Positions 46,272-59,679 are shown, numbered from the stretch's first letter. The stretch is 64,000 nt of DNA from Haplosporangium gracile (GCA_015499985.1 JAAAUF010000049.1:1-64000), one strand, 5' to 3'. Program-made: numbers and translations. Notes: generated by a model not told the origin, from the sequence alone.

Positions 46272-49200
46272 TCACGGCTTGGTCTCTTGGAAGGGCAGCT
46301 CAGCATAGTAAAGCGCCTGCTTGAGCGAATCCACCTGATAGCGGTAACGGTTCGCCAGCTTGCCATCCTTACCCCAGCACACCCTAAACTGCTGTAGCAG
46401 CGCCGGATCTTCAATCTTGGGAATAAGCGACTTGAGGTATACCAACAACTGTCGAGATGACTCTGTCTGTATTCGCTTGCTTGGAGTGGTCTTTGTCGCC
46501 GTCTTGCTCTTCGCCTCATCCTCAGTTTTTGCTGATCCCGCTTGTTTCCGCTTCAAAAGTTGCTCCTGCATTGACCCGGTGCCATGTCCCTTCGATCTTC
46601 TGCTGCTGCCGCCACCCATAGCGTTCCGCAAAGCCTTCAAATCTCGCTCATCGTCACTATTATCCGCCATCTCCTCATCCTCGTCACTATCCTGCTCATG
46701 ATCGCTCTCCTCGATCTCGATCGTTGATTCTTCCAGCAGCAGGTTGGCCAGCAGATTCACAATCTTGCACGTGTAATATCCTTGAACCGCCTTTAGTGGG
46801 TGGTAGCCAATGTAGGTGTTGTTCAGTATCCGCTCCAACTCGAGTGACCGATGAAGAGCGAAGACCCAGTTCTTGTGACTCACAGCTTCGTCAAATCCTG
46901 CCTGCTCTAGCTGACGGACGAGACGATGAAGCGCACTGCGGTGGACTGGGTCCTCGTTGATATCCATGGGTGATCTTGTTGATTGACGAGACTTTGTTCT
47001 TGCTTGGGGAGGTGCGACGCCTGTTAGTGACCGGTAGGCCTCGTCAAAACACTGCAATGCTGCTGTTGAGGGTTCGTGCACAGAATTCATGCCACCCTTA
47101 GCAGCTGCGACCTTTCTTGCCTCCTCAGCTGCATTTTCGTCCGTCGTTTCCGGCAACTTGATCTTGGCAAGCTCAAAGTTTCTGGAACTTGATTTTGGTT
47201 GTTGATCCGATGCACCGTTCATCTCCCGAACAAACCGAGCAATGATCCTCTCTGCCTCCTCCTGGTTCTCCTGAACAATTTCCTGCGTGAGCTCGGGAAC
47301 CTGTCCGCAAGACTCGCACTTTAACTCAACCTTGTTGTAAATGGCGAGCTGTGATTCGATCGCGAGGATGGGGCCGATATCTGATCGAGTCGCACAAGCA
47401 CTGTTGGGACAGATAAAACCTTGCTTTGGATCGAGCAGCGGGACAAATGTTGATTCGGGGATGATGGCCAGTAACGCGTCCTGATTAGGTTGAATAAGTG
47501 GATTGGCGGGAAAGTACTGGCACATCGGGCACATGCATGTGAAATGGTATTGTTCCTTGAGTTGCTTTTGACGTTCTTGAGTTGTGCCAATCTGGTCAAT
47601 GTAGCTGATCGTCAACTATGACAGCACGAAGGAACAACAACAATGTCAGATTAGGACGTGTTAAATAATTAATTCCCTCATGCAATTTGCTACGTCACGA
47701 CGAAGCAAGAATGTTACCTCCTCTCCTGGTTGGATGTCCCGGATTACTCGGCACTCAACCCTCGATCCCTTGAAAGTATAGACACAGTTGGGAAGGCATG
47801 AATGGTTCATGAACGGCATGCTCTGAACATAGAGCGCCAGTCCAACCGCCGTGGTAGTCTCCAGATTGGTCACCGAAAAGCCATAGGATAACAGTTTCCG
47901 GAGAAGTTCAAAGCCCTTTGTTGCACTCGTGCCTTCGGACTCCCCCTCGGACTCTCCAGATCCTCGCATGAAAGTCGCACGATCCTCCTTCGCCGTAACA
48001 ACGCAGGATATGACTACAGCCATGATCTTGGTGAACTGGGTCGACTCGTCCAGGACGCCTTTGGAAGAAACATCCCGGTTATTTGCTGGTGCCCTCAGGT
48101 ACCGATCGATCCATGTTGCTCCATGCTCGTCAAGCCACTCTTCCTGCTTCTGATCCAGTCCTGAATAATACACCTCGTTGACTAGTTTCTGAGCTGCATC
48201 CATCTTTTTGTGTTCAGCCTTGTAGGCTGCTGATGTCCTCACACGTTCCCGACGACGAACCAATCGGCAGAGGGCTCGGACAGTGGTGGTGTCTATCGAA
48301 TGCTTGGTCCAAACATCTTTCATGACCGCGTTCTTCATCGACTGCTGGATCCCCTGACACTCCAGTTGATGGTGAAGCTTCCAGTCCTTGATTTGGCACG
48401 TCTATTGCCATCGGAAAAGATATGCGTGCGTTAGATATCAAATCTTATATTTGGGTTACAAAGCAACTTGACAACGGAAGCGACCGTTTATTTACCTTGT
48501 TGCAGTACCAGACGACTTTACAACCAGCACATCGGACAAGTTTCCGTTGGTTGTTGGCCGAAACACCTCCAGCCGACGCATTCTTCTCGTCCTCGCCCTG
48601 CTCCTCCCGTGTGTCTTTGAAACAAGCTGAGCAGACCGAAGACAGTGAGGTATCATTGACGACCTGACAGTACCCCATCTCCTTGAAGACAAGCGTGCCA
48701 GCCTTCAGCACATCCTTGGCTGCCGAAAAGAGTCCTCTACCCTTGTTTTCCAGGGCTGTATCCTTGATCTCAATGAGATTTGACTCTGAGCTGATTCCTG
48801 ATGACGTGGCCGAGGGAGACATTGAGGGAGGTGTGGCGAGTGTTTCCACTGCTGGTTGCGAGGATGTTGTCTGTCCTCCTCCATCCTCTAGGCTGGTCAA
48901 TGATGATTGTCGTTGCTGTTGTAGTGGTAGCGATTTCTGTTGAAGGGGTCGACGGGGTCTCGTGTCTCCAAGGCCTCCTTCCTGCTCCGTTTTGCCTCCT
49001 TCTACCCCTGAATCCTGATCGAGGAAACTGAGTCTGGCAAGGCCTGGATAGACCTCACCGATATTTTGTGCGTTCTGTGACTGAACATATGGAAGGTTGC
49101 TGCTGCTGGCTGCTGGTTGCTGTGGATGTTGAGTTGATTCCTTGAGGCTGTCGTCCTTCATGTCCTCGCCGCCGTCCTTCATGTCCTCGCCGCCGTCGTG

Positions 49201-49344
49201 CTCATCGTCGCTGGTGTCACGTTTCTTGGTTCTGTAGTTCCGTTTAGCTTTGTTGGTGCGAGTCGATGTCGCTGAGGGGCTAGTTGGTGTTGCTGTTTCG
49301 ACAGCGTGTCCGTCAGTGGGAGTGTTCTCCACAGTGGGGTCCAT
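46272..49344 (-). CDS. SET and MYND domain lysine methyltransferase (SMYD family)
   Basis: Exons 49344-48496, 48401-47718 and 47615-46272 give 958 residues, long for the family. The first ~185 residues are disordered and include a perfect tandem 21-bp duplication (GGEDMKD twice). The SET domain starts at KGRGLFSAAKDVLKAGTLVF and is split by the MYND zinc finger (about 238-302; CSACF, CAGCKVVWYCNKTCQIKDW, HHQLEC; intron 1 lies inside it). SET core motifs MPFMNHSCLPNC and GEELTISYID follow, then the post-SET Cys cluster (FTCMCPMCQ). The C-terminal half has Cys pairs (CPNSAC, CESCGQ) and an acidic stretch. Such enzymes methylate histones or other proteins; the substrate cannot be told. Confidence 0.87.
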
Positions 49345-49873
49345 GGCTTCCAATTGGACGAGTGTGATGTGAAAGAGAGAGAGAGAAAGAAAAGGGCTTG
49401 AGGAGCAGGAGCGCGTTGCGTGGAATCAAAAAGAAGCTCAAAGAACACAAAGTCAAATGAGCGAGTGACTGTTAATGGCAGCACAGCTGGATTTGACAGT
49501 TGGCATGTCAAATTAATGAAATTCAGTCAGGATTTACTTTGGTCCTTGATGACTTCTTCGCATCAAACCCAGACAGCGGCAACAAATAAAGGCAGATTGG
49601 ACCAGTCAAAGAGGGGCGCGAAGCAAGGAAGAATGCTCGTAACGGATGTTTGTTATTTTAGAAAGTGAGAATCTTCATGCCTTGCTGCTATTATTGTTAC
49701 ATGCCTTTCTAATCAATAATATATAGGGTGTGCAGTACGATGCTGTGGAGCTGTGGAGGGAGGGAGTGGGTCGTGAAATAAGAAAATTAAAGAAGGATAA
49801 AAAAAGAATACGAAAAAATGTACCCTTTCTAGAATATCCTTTCTAATGCATGCCGGTGTGTGTTGCCTAGAAC
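49345..49873. other. Intergenic region, SET/MYND promoter side
   Basis: 529 bp between the SET/MYND start and the chitin deacetylase stop. No gene is seen; it should hold the SET/MYND promoter and the deacetylase 3' end. Confidence 0.4.
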
Positions 49874-51024
49874 TTAGAAGAGAGCAAGTCCGAGGGCAGC
49901 AGCAGCAGCAATCAGACCCAGGGACCAACCAGCAGCAGCCTTGATTCCAGCGCCGTTGTCTCCCTTGGCAGCAGAAGTCGTGGGCACAGTGACTCCACCA
50001 GTTTCAGTACCAGCACCAGTACCATTTCCAGTACCAGCACCAGTACCAGCTCCAGCTCCAGAACCAGCACCAGCACCAACACCAGTGATCGAGGCAGGCG
50101 AGCCAGTCGAGGCAGTAACAGAAGGGGTGACAGGGTTGGTCGAAGGGGTAGGGACAACAGAGCCCTCCAAGTATGCAGGCTCGCCAATGCACTCCTCCAT
50201 CGAGACAAAACGGTAACCCTTCTTCAAGATGGCATCAATAACAACATCGGCCAAGTGCTCAACCGAGAACTGGTGGATCTCGTGCTGGAGCAAGATGAAC
50301 GAATCGGTGGCAGGATTCGAGTCCTGGACGATAACCTTGTTAAGCTCCTCCATCGACTTTTGGACAGCAAGGACGGTAGTCTTCTCGCCAACGTGGCGCC
50401 AGTCGTTAGTGTCGACGTTCCAGTACGAGATGACAAGACCCAACTCCTTCATCACCTTGGTACAGGCGTCAGCGCAGCGACCCTCAGGGGCACGCATGTA
50501 GCGAGGACGGACACCGCTGTTGGCAAACATCACATCAGAGGTTCTGGAGATCTCGCTTTTCATCTCGGCCTCGGTCATCAAGTCGAGGTTGCTGTGGGTA
50601 TAGGTGTGCGAAGCCAACTGGTGGCCGCGCTCGAGCATCTTCTTGAGGGAGCCCTTCTGTTGAAGGGTCTTGTTGACCATCTGGCCGCTGTATGCGAGAG
50701 AAGGAGAGAGGTAAAGGAATGAAGATAATGCAGGGTTAGATCAATTGATGGTGGTACTAATTGCGGTTGTTTAAACAAAAAAATAATAATGCAAAAGCCG
50801 TAATAGTTGACTTACACGAGGTAGAAGGTGGCGACGACATTTTTCTTTTTGAGGATCTCAAGAAGCTGGTCGTTATAGATGTATGGGCCGTCGTCGAAGG
50901 TATAGGCGACAACACCGGGCATCTTGCACTTAGAGACTCTGGCGGCCTCATAGGCAGGCACCTGAGCGGTGGTCATGGTGGCCAGGAACAGAGCAGAGGA
51001 AACGAGGAGAGCGGTGAACTTCAT
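49874..51024 (-). CDS. Chitin deacetylase (CE4), predicted GPI-anchored
   Basis: Two exons (51024-50816 and 50687-49874) give 340 residues. A signal peptide (about 1-20) precedes the NodB/CE4 domain. Catalytic motifs: TFDDGP (motif 1, base and metal Asp), SHTYTH (motif 2, metal His pair), RAPEGRC (motif 3), DTNDWRH (motif 4) and ILLQHEIH (motif 5, with Glu where Asp is usual). A glycine/alanine-rich stalk of GAG repeats and a hydrophobic end (WSLGLIAAAAALGLALF) look like a GPI tail. The enzyme removes acetyl groups from nascent chitin to make chitosan, a main wall polymer in Mucoromycota. Confidence 0.92.
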
Positions 51025-52506
51025 GATGCTGGTGATGAAGTTGTTGATAAGGATGAAATGAGTGGTATAGGAGTGGGTGCGGAGCGAAGGGAGGGAGGGA
51101 AGGAAAGAAGTGAAAAGGTAAGGTGGATGAGTAGAAACAAAATGGAAGAGGTACAAAGAACTGATGAAGGAAAAGAGAATAAAAGAAACAAACTGGGCTA
51201 TTTAAGACTTTACAAGGACACAATCTCTTCCCCTGAACCGAGCACTTGGTGGGTGGGTTGTGATTGTGGTGAAATATGAAATCAATTCCTTACATTACTT
51301 TTGCGCCCTCACACCCTTCCTTGCTTTCTCCTCTCCGCATAACAAGCAGGAGGCGTCTGTTTGAATCTGAAGTTAGATTTTTTTTTTTTTTTTGTGATTC
51401 CTCGGTAACTTTCCTTTTGCTCATTTCTTTTGGAGGGGAGTTGATATTAAAGTTGCGTGTTGGTTGCACGAAGCCATGTTCAGATATAAACAACAAAAAA
51501 AGAGGCAGAAACACAACTTGGCGAATTTTCCCTTTCACCTTCAACCTTCAGGGACAAGTTGAGGGCATGGTACTTCAATGGTGGTCTTAATATTCATCCT
51601 TTTTCCCTCCGACTGTTTCTTGATTGTTCTTGTTATTATTGTCATCATCATTATAACCACAGTCATGTCGTCGTTGACAAACGGCTATTCTCAATCACGG
51701 CGTGCGATAAAAGGTGAAAGGCGAGATCTTGATGGAGCAACCAAAAAGAGCGAAAAATTCTATGTTCTATTTTCTGCTCAGACCAAAAAAAAAAAAAAAG
51801 GGAATTCCCTGGCGCTATGGCTCAAAGTCGAAAATAGACTCACACGCCTGAGTTTAACCCCACCCACTTTTTCTTTGTCTCCGTTCTTCAAGCAATGAGT
51901 TCCTTTAAACAGTCCCACCTGACTACACAGCAATGCGTGTCCTCAACGCCCATTTGTTCCATCGTCATCCTCTGTCCGTCTTATCTACTTCCTGACTTCT
52001 GTCCATGCGAACAAACACCTCATGGTAATGCCTCGTATGAGCGCAGGTCTAACCCTGGCCTTCACAAAACTTATTTTTTTGTTCCTTTACAATTTTTAAG
52101 CGGTATGTACGGTATTCTTCTTGCGGCTTCCGCACCTTCCAAAATGCAAACTTTGAAAGAACAATAGACTCAGAGGCCATCCTCAGGCTCTCCGCTTGAT
52201 TGTGTTTCAGCTCACACGCATGCCACAAGTACAATACAGTACATTTAGAAATTTGGCTATGGGCATGAAAAGAGCCCCACGCGATCGAAAGTGAAAAAAA
52301 AGAAAGAACGAGCTTGTTCATTGTGAAATACTATAGCTACATGGTTGATTTAGGGGCTGGGTTGGGTTTGGTAGGGCTGGGGTGACGATACGGACCAAAG
52401 CGGATGCAAGAGGGATCAAAAGGCTGCGCATTTCAGAGATGCAACAAACAAAAAAAAATGTTATTTAGGACACAAAAAGTGCGAGTGAGAGTACATACGG
52501 GTTCGA
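51025..52506. other. Intergenic region
   Basis: About 1.5 kb without a supportable gene. It should include the chitin deacetylase promoter (right of 51024) and the PDS5 3' end. It has T and A runs (51379-51393, 51785-51799). A plus-strand open frame at 51578-51898 begins with a hydrophobic stretch but has no coding support. Confidence 0.45.
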
Positions 52507-55500
52507 TTAAGAGCTGGAATGGTCACTCTCCATCTCCTCCGAATCTTCATCGCTACGTTCAACATCCTTGTAGACAGTAGCCTTGGACTTGGCTGCACGA
52601 GACGCCATCCTATGAGTAGCGACACAGCACAAGTATGAGATAAACAAAAGATTAGAACAAAATACATGAGTCTCATAAAACCAAGTGCACCTTCTCTGAT
52701 AGGTTCGGTCTCCCTGATACCACGCTAGGCTTGCTTACTTTCTGGTGGGTTCTTCTGCAACCCGCTCATCTGCTTTGGCCTTTTTTGGTCGTTTGACTCG
52801 AGAAGGTGACGAAATTCTCCTCTCACCAACAACATCTTCCATGTCTTCTGCGCTATGTGGGGAGGGAGACCGGGATCGGCGCTTTGTGGCCTGTCCCATC
52901 TTGCGCTCAATAGATGTTTTGGGTTTGCGTTCGGTCTTGTGCTCTCGTGCCTGGACCCATGCAGAGGGGAGATAGATTTTCTTGGAAATCTATATTTTAA
53001 TTTAATTGATATGCCAACAAAACCAAATACAAGTTAGTTCATAGTTCTTCTTGCGGACGCGCTAAACGGCAACAAGGAGAAAGGTCAATGCGCCACTCGT
53101 ACCTCCACAGACACGTCGTTCTGGGCGAGAGGAGTAAATAACTCTCTGGGGAGTTTGACTTGTCCAGGGTAGCTGGTCAAAGTCCAGCCATGGGACCGAC
53201 TCCTTTCTTGAATCAAGTACTGAGTAAGGTCACTTAAGACATAGAGGTTCTAATATATGACGAGCAGAGAGAGGCATTACAGGTCAGCAAGGATACAACT
53301 TATACCAATAGATTGTCAGCAGACCTTCATTACATATTCCTGCGTCTTACATATGTGTTATCATTAGGAGTGGCAAACCGAACTGTCTTCATGAGCGAGG
53401 CAATATAAAAGATCAGCGAGATGTTCTCCGCGTTGGCCATGGTGTCCAGATAGAACTCGATATACCTAACAGAAGGTGTGCGATGTATAGTTGTTAGATT
53501 GTTTCAACCCAATACCGTCTTCAACAAAACCAACAAGCCATTAAGAAATAACTTACTTTGCAGCCAAGTTCAGGTCTTGGACAGAGTGTGTTGGAAGAGT
53601 AGCTTCAAACACATCCTTCTCATCATCATCGGCGACCTTAATGACAAAGTCAGGGTGGTTCGACAGCAAGTGTAATGCTCTTGCAAGAGTCAACTCGTTG
53701 AGCATAAGGTTGCTATCTACAGATCCGAACAGTATGTAAAGTACATTCAGATATCAGTTCATAATTGCACAACCGAGTGCAATCCGCATCGCTTCGTGGA
53801 CTCGAGACACAGAAAAAAACATACCGATGGCCTGGTTTTTGGACTGGATGGTCAAAAACTTTTGAACCTGTGACTTCCAGTCGACCTCGGGCTCGTGAGC
53901 GACCAACATCAGGACAGCCAAGTATCGAATGTGTAGTTCCTTTACGCGGAGATACTTCATGATCCTTCTGGCGAAACCATGGCGGACACGGTAGACTGGA
54001 TCTTGAATCACAAGCGCCAGGCGGCCAAAGTCAGGCACAGCGACCATCTTTTCATAGGCGGGGCGTCCACGCGTGAGCTTAATCACAAAGCGGGCAGCAT
54101 TAAGCCGCAAATGGCTCTTCATCACAGCACTACAAGGCACACAGATAGTCGGAAAAGAGAATATTAGTGTCAAATCGTCTCTTTGGCAACGATGGTCGTC
54201 GGACTTCAGAGGAACGATTGGGTTGGTATCTTACTTTGTGTTCTTTTCGGCGACCAATTCACCCTCCTGATTAATAAGTGCCCACAGAAGCTGGAAGACG
54301 GGTCGAACAGCACTGTGTGCCGCCTCGGGGTCACTTTCAAGAAGCACAATTGCCCTGTTGACCAGAACCTTCAGACCCATAAGCTACATTGGAAAAGCAA
54401 ATGAGATATCTTTGTAAATCAATAGTCGGGGAGAGAGTCGAGTGTTTGTTCGAGAGTACAGGTAGATTGATCTGGATACCTTTGACAAGGAGTACTGATC
54501 CAACTCGTTCTTTTCTACCCAGTCCTCAGTAGCATCGTAACGTGTCTATAGTATAAAGGTCAAAACGTCAACTATCAGTACCTTATCTTGAGCATAAGCT
54601 TGTCAGGTAATGAAACAATTACGAGCCATCGCATCTCACCTCCTGATCCTTCGTGTTTGTGAGGAGCAGTTTTTTCATGATAAATGCAACAACAGCTCCA
54701 CTGATGCTCTCGAAGACTTGAGGAGAGTATAATGTGATTTGCGACAGGATGGCGAGGTTCTTGAGCAGGTCAGGAGAAGATATTTCCAGTTCCCCAGAGA
54801 TGTCTTCTGCAATATCCCTACACATCGCGTCGTTGTTAGCAATGCTGGCAAGGACAATGGTCGCATCGGTCGCCTGCGCAACAGTACCCGCTGTCAGGAA
54901 CTGCCGAAGAGTTTCCTTAGCCATGCCATCAGCGGGCACAGATTTAGGGAACTGCTTGGCAAACTCTGCCAAGGTCTGCAATGCATCGGAAGCTCCAACA
55001 AATGTCGAGTCACGAAGGAGAGCCGTGATCTCTGCCAAATGGTCGATGAAGATGGCTGGGAAAATGGGTGAGATCGACCTTAAGAGCTCACCCGAGATTT
55101 GGCGGCTTTCGTCGCTTCCAGCAATGTTCTGGATTAGCTCCGAGATGACCTCAGAATTAATCAATGTAAGGCTAATCCGTTGAATAAGAATAGAGAAAAT
55201 CTCCAAGGTCGATGGCGAGACGTTCTCCATCCTTGCAATAGCATCCTTCTATAAAGGGTGTAGTAGTAATAGTAGCACGCAATGGCGCACTGAGTGAGAT
55301 ACTGAGCGCATTGATAATGGGCCAGCATCTTCAACTTCATCGTCAGCAGTGACTTACAGCAGCCTTCCGGATCTCTTTGAGCGATCGTCTCGAGTCCATG
55401 CAATCCGAGATCAATTGCAAGAACGCAGAGTCATGGATCTTGGCGTACTTGTATAACAACAGTGAGCTCTTGACTGGATCGGGCAAACGATCTACGATAA

Positions 55501-58376
55501 CATTAACAGTCTAATTAGCACATGTTTGAAGTACTTTGACTCGGTCTAATATAATAACTAGAACAGACTTACCACTGATAACCTTGACAATGGATTCCAG
55601 CTTCTTTTCGAATTCCTCTGCTCCTCCATTCTCCTTGCTCCTCTATTCAAACAAGCCGAGAATATGAAATTTCGGTCAATGACCATCTCAAAACAGCTGC
55701 CCTTTGTCCGTGTGTCCAAGTTTGATTGTTTAAACCTACCTCCTGAGTCTCTAGTAGTTTCAATAGTGCCGTCATGTGGGATCTGGCACTATAATTAAAA
55801 GGAAAAATACGTGACTTTGGTTAAAATAGCGGGACAAAATATAAACCTGAGAGCAGAACCAGAACGTAGACATGAACATACTCAACACTTCTCCTAAGGA
55901 CTGAGAGGAATCCAGTTCTGCCTTTGTCATCGAGCGCACCAAAAGTTGTGACGAGGCGCTGTGTCCGCGAAGCCGCACTGCCATGAGGCGGGAATACTGT
56001 AGTGTAGATTGCGCTATCAACAAATGAGCTAAGAATACAAAAGAACACGTCAGTTAGCCTCTGTATTTACCTCAATGATACAGAACAAGTATCAAACCTT
56101 CCGCATATATGTCGCGACTTACAAGGTCTCATTGTCGTTCACGTAGACGGCATGTAGGATTGCGGATGCCATCCATCCAAAGTGAGAAATACTAGCCTTT
56201 GTCCCATTCTCACTATTTGAACGAAATAAGATAGGTTATCGTCTGAACTCTCGCAGCGTGCACTCAACCGTGACAATTGCAAGCAGAATGAATGAAGAAC
56301 TTACATTTCAGGGTAGGCTTGATTATAGAGAACTGCGAGAGTTGTGATGGCTTCCTTTGAGACGGACTTCTTCTTATCTCTGCAGCGATGTCCAACTTGG
56401 ATCAATGTGTTCTTCTGGATATGGTGAAGGCTCGTCTCGTAATCAAACTCTCCGATGATCTTGCATGCGACAGCTCGCACCTTCTCGTCTGGATCAACAA
56501 GCTTCTCGGATAGACCTTCTATTAAATGTAGGAAGAGCTATAGTTAGGCAATTTGATCCTGAACCGGCGTTGTCTAAAGGATACTTGGATTCAAAGGTAC
56601 AATACTTACCACTCAGCTCTTTGGAAAGACTTGCGTGAGCTTTGATAAGGTCGACGAGTGACTCAATCCAGACAATCCTGACTTGAGGAATTTTGTCGTT
56701 ACGCCTATGTTCAATTAGTGAGATAATAGTAGTTAGAAACGGTCTTAAATGCGAATTGGCGTGCTTGAATAAAAAGTAGGAATCTGAATCTTACCTTTGA
56801 AGCCATGCTTTCCACGTCGATTCATATTGTGTTGCCAGCTGTGAAGTTTTCTCTGAAAACATTTCTCCGAGCGACCTGGTTGCTAGTGTTCTAATCGTAA
56901 CATCCGAGAGCTAGAAAGAAATGACAAAAAGCTTGTTAGTATCAGTCACCGCCAATTGGGAAAGGTGCAGATAAACATGAAGGGAATATACCTTCAATTC
57001 CTCCTCTAGTTGAGGAATGACGTTCAACAGCAGTGCTGGTGTCGATTTGTTGAGCTCAATAACGAGTTTATGGACTGTCTTGAAGTCTTCCAATTCTTTG
57101 TGCGACAGCTCTCCATTTCCTGCAGTCGAAATGATATCGGAAAAATACTAATTATTTATGGAGAGCAAGGGAGTGTGAGTACAGTGCACACAGGAGGGCA
57201 AGGTGCATGATTAACAGCATCATTCACACTGTCACCTTGATGATTACCTGAAAAACATATCTCTGGAGTTTCTCGGCGCAGTTGTTCCCCAGATCACAGG
57301 CCAGGCGGTACGCTGCTGGGTTGTCAAACTATTTTTGGTAACAAAATATGTGGGAGCGCTTAGTTAGTGGCAATGCGGACAAAAATTGTCAATGGACATC
57401 CTTAATATGAAGTCCTGTCCAGTATATTAGTACCTTGTGCTTGTGCAAAAATTGGGCCAGGATAATATCAACAATCTCCTGTGGCAGTTGGCTGGACTCG
57501 TCAATGATGTGTTGGAGGAGCTCGGACATGCAGATCTGAACGTTCTTTGCTTGCTGAGGACTATTTCAACATGAAAGCGTTTCATGGTTTACTTCGATTA
57601 ATACTCAATGCAACACCTCGAGCCGTTAAAGTAGGTGGTAGTGGAGACGGCGGGAGGCGTTAAGAAGACTCACCGAATGTCATCAAAGACGTTCCTGAAT
57701 AAGGTGGTCATAAGTTCATCCGCATTCTTGAGATCAGTGATCAGAACAATGCTCTTGACAACTGAGAGCGATTCCAGAAGGTAGTAGTACATGTTGGCGT
57801 ATGTACTTGAGGCATCGGCGATATGTCGAAGTTCATTGACAAACAGTCCAAAGATGACCTAGTGCATTAAACGAGATCGAAAAAGGGGCAAGTCAGCAAC
57901 CTGACCATGGTCAGTTCTTTGTATCTCTGTCATAACTGAAGCACGAAAGAACTGGGGTCCCACATACCTTGAGCTGTGTGTTACTGTAAGGTGCGTCTGG
58001 AGCATAGAGCCTCAGCATATCTGCGATACAGCAGGCTGCATAAATCCTGACGCCCTTGTCCTTGTGATTCACAATGGAGGAGTCAATCAGCTGCTTGGTG
58101 ACAGACGAGAGCGACTTTGTGTCAACATTCTCCTGTTCCAAATCTTTGAGCTCTGCTTGTAATTCCTATGAGACAAGGTAACTCCTCGTTTCGTTAAACA
58201 CTCGTTGCCATTCAAGTCGCTCAAAGTCATTCCAAAACGTGTGAAGAAAACGGAATGAATGAAAAAAAAAATGGTGGCGTAAAAAGTGTTGGTACCTTGA
58301 GTTTTTTGTGCAAGTCGGAGGCGTTTCCTGTCAGTTTTTGGCGGAATTGTAGTTCCTTGAGACTTGCTTTCACCAT
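52507..58376 (-). CDS. PDS5: Cohesin-associated factor Pds5
   Basis: A multi-exon gene (about 23 exons, most 60-250 bp) from ATG 58376 to TAA 52509-52507, about 1,150 residues by rough sum. The N-terminus is diagnostic: DLHKKLKELQAEL, SLSSVTKQLIDSSIV, HKDKGVRIYAACCIADMLRL and YAPDAPYSNTQLKVIF. HEAT-type helices continue (VDPDEKVRAVACKIIGEF, AAHSAVRPVFQLLWALI, SHLRLNAARFVIKLTRG). The C-terminus is basic then acidic (KPKTSIERKMGQATKRRSRS; SDEDSEEMESD), as in other Pds5 proteins. Pds5 binds cohesin and regulates its release and acetylation. The start lies 253 bp from the divergent TFIIIC5-like start. Individual exon edges were checked only in part. Confidence 0.88.
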
Positions 58377-58629
58377 AGTTGAAAGTGAAGAGGGCTGAGG
58401 AGATGGGTTGATGAGAGTGTGGGTTAGGTGGCAAAACGACAAAGTGGAATGAAAAGAAGAACGACGGGGATGAGGGACAATTCAGCAGACAACGCGAAAT
58501 TGGTGGCCAATTCAGGTAAATGTTTACCTGCGCGTGACCATTTTTTTTTGCGAAACGCGCCTTTTGTCACTGAGTGATTGACATTCACTCACTCACTCGC
58601 CCTTCTTCACATCACTCACAGAAGCAACC
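58377..58629. promoter_or_regulatory. Divergent promoter, PDS5 and TFIIIC5-like gene
   Basis: 253 bp between two start codons facing apart. It contains a T run (58540-58549) and a CACTCACTCACTCG repeat (about 58584-58600). Shared control is inferred from spacing only. Confidence 0.4.
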
Positions 58630-59679
58630 ATGGAGCAGACGCCACAGCTGGCCGCCATACACAAAGTTCCCGACGTGAAACTCCTATCAGTAGAGTTTCC
58701 AGGACACGTCAAGAACATCAACAAAGTCAAAGAAGCTCTAGGAGGTGAACAAGTCATTCGCAATGTAAGACTTTCCTCTTTCTCCTCGCTTTCATAAAGG
58801 ACCTTCTCCGCTGTACAACTCCTCCTTGCGCTTCAGGCACAAGAAAAAGAAAGGTTAACAGCAATGCTTTACACACACCCTAAATAGGTGTACGTAGGCG
58901 GCGCGCCAATGGATCTCCGGTACAGGGTTGGGGACCCCTTCTCAATACCCATCCAGGGAGAAACTGTCAGCACGCCCAACTTTCTATTGAAGGCCACCAG
59001 GAGATACAAAGTCAAACGGCCGCCAGGATCACAGCGAACCCTCCCACCTTACCGCGCCCCGACCGAAGACGATATCCCATACGACGAGAATGAGGATCCA
59101 GAATACAAATTCGAGATGGTGGGCCGTATCCCGCGGACAGTTCGCTTCCCCGGTCTTGCAGACTATCAACACATTGTCGACCCCAAGGACGAATTTGTGC
59201 GCATCAAAAACGATCTCAGAAACATTAACTGTAAGCTCCATGCAAAAATGATCATGATGACCTTTCAGGAACAGTGCAATCGCTTTGGTTCACTGGTCAA
59301 TATCTCTTACGGATCTTTCTATTATCGCAATAGACGAGCATCTCATCTCCCTTAAGGTGGATAACAAGAGTCCTGTCGAAGACTTTTCAGCGATACAACT
59401 TCTCCCTCCCGCCATCATCGCCAAGGCCACGACGCCTATTGCATACAGGTAATCAAGCTCACACATTCATTCCACTTTTTGTCATGTCTACACAACTCGA
59501 ACAGTAATATTAACGCTAATTATTTCTCATTCTGGAATGTCGCTTATAGATACAAGGCACGAGACGAGGCTGCTGTCAAAGGCACTCCAGGAAAGAAGAG
59601 GAGAAGACCAACAACAAAAAAGCGTGATGAATCCGAAAACGGTGCAGGGTCGCCCGAAAGTGATGATGGAGATCTATAA
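58630..59679 (+). CDS. Short TFIIIC subunit 5 (Tfc1/Sfc1/GTF3C5)-like protein
   Basis: Exons 58630-58764, 58888-59230, 59334-59448 and 59550-59679 close cleanly to 240 residues. The sequence matches the N-terminal dimerisation barrel of TFIIIC5: VEFPGHVKNINKVKEALGG, LRYRVGDPFSIPI, FLLKATRRYK, KFEMVGRIPRTVRFPGLADY and LLPPAIIAKATTPIAYRYK. Family members are usually about 450-600 residues with a C-terminal DNA-binding half. Here the barrel is followed at once by a basic tail (GKKRRRPTTKKRDE) and an acidic end (SPESDDGDL). The next gene is convergent 60 bp away, so no missing half lies downstream. TFIIIC recruits RNA polymerase III to tRNA genes. Confidence 0.82.

Noticed and set aside
51578..51898. 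Plus-strand frame with a hydrophobic start, as a small membrane protein.
   Set aside because: The rest is A/G-rich with a poly-Lys run from an A tract; no coding pattern or homology is seen.
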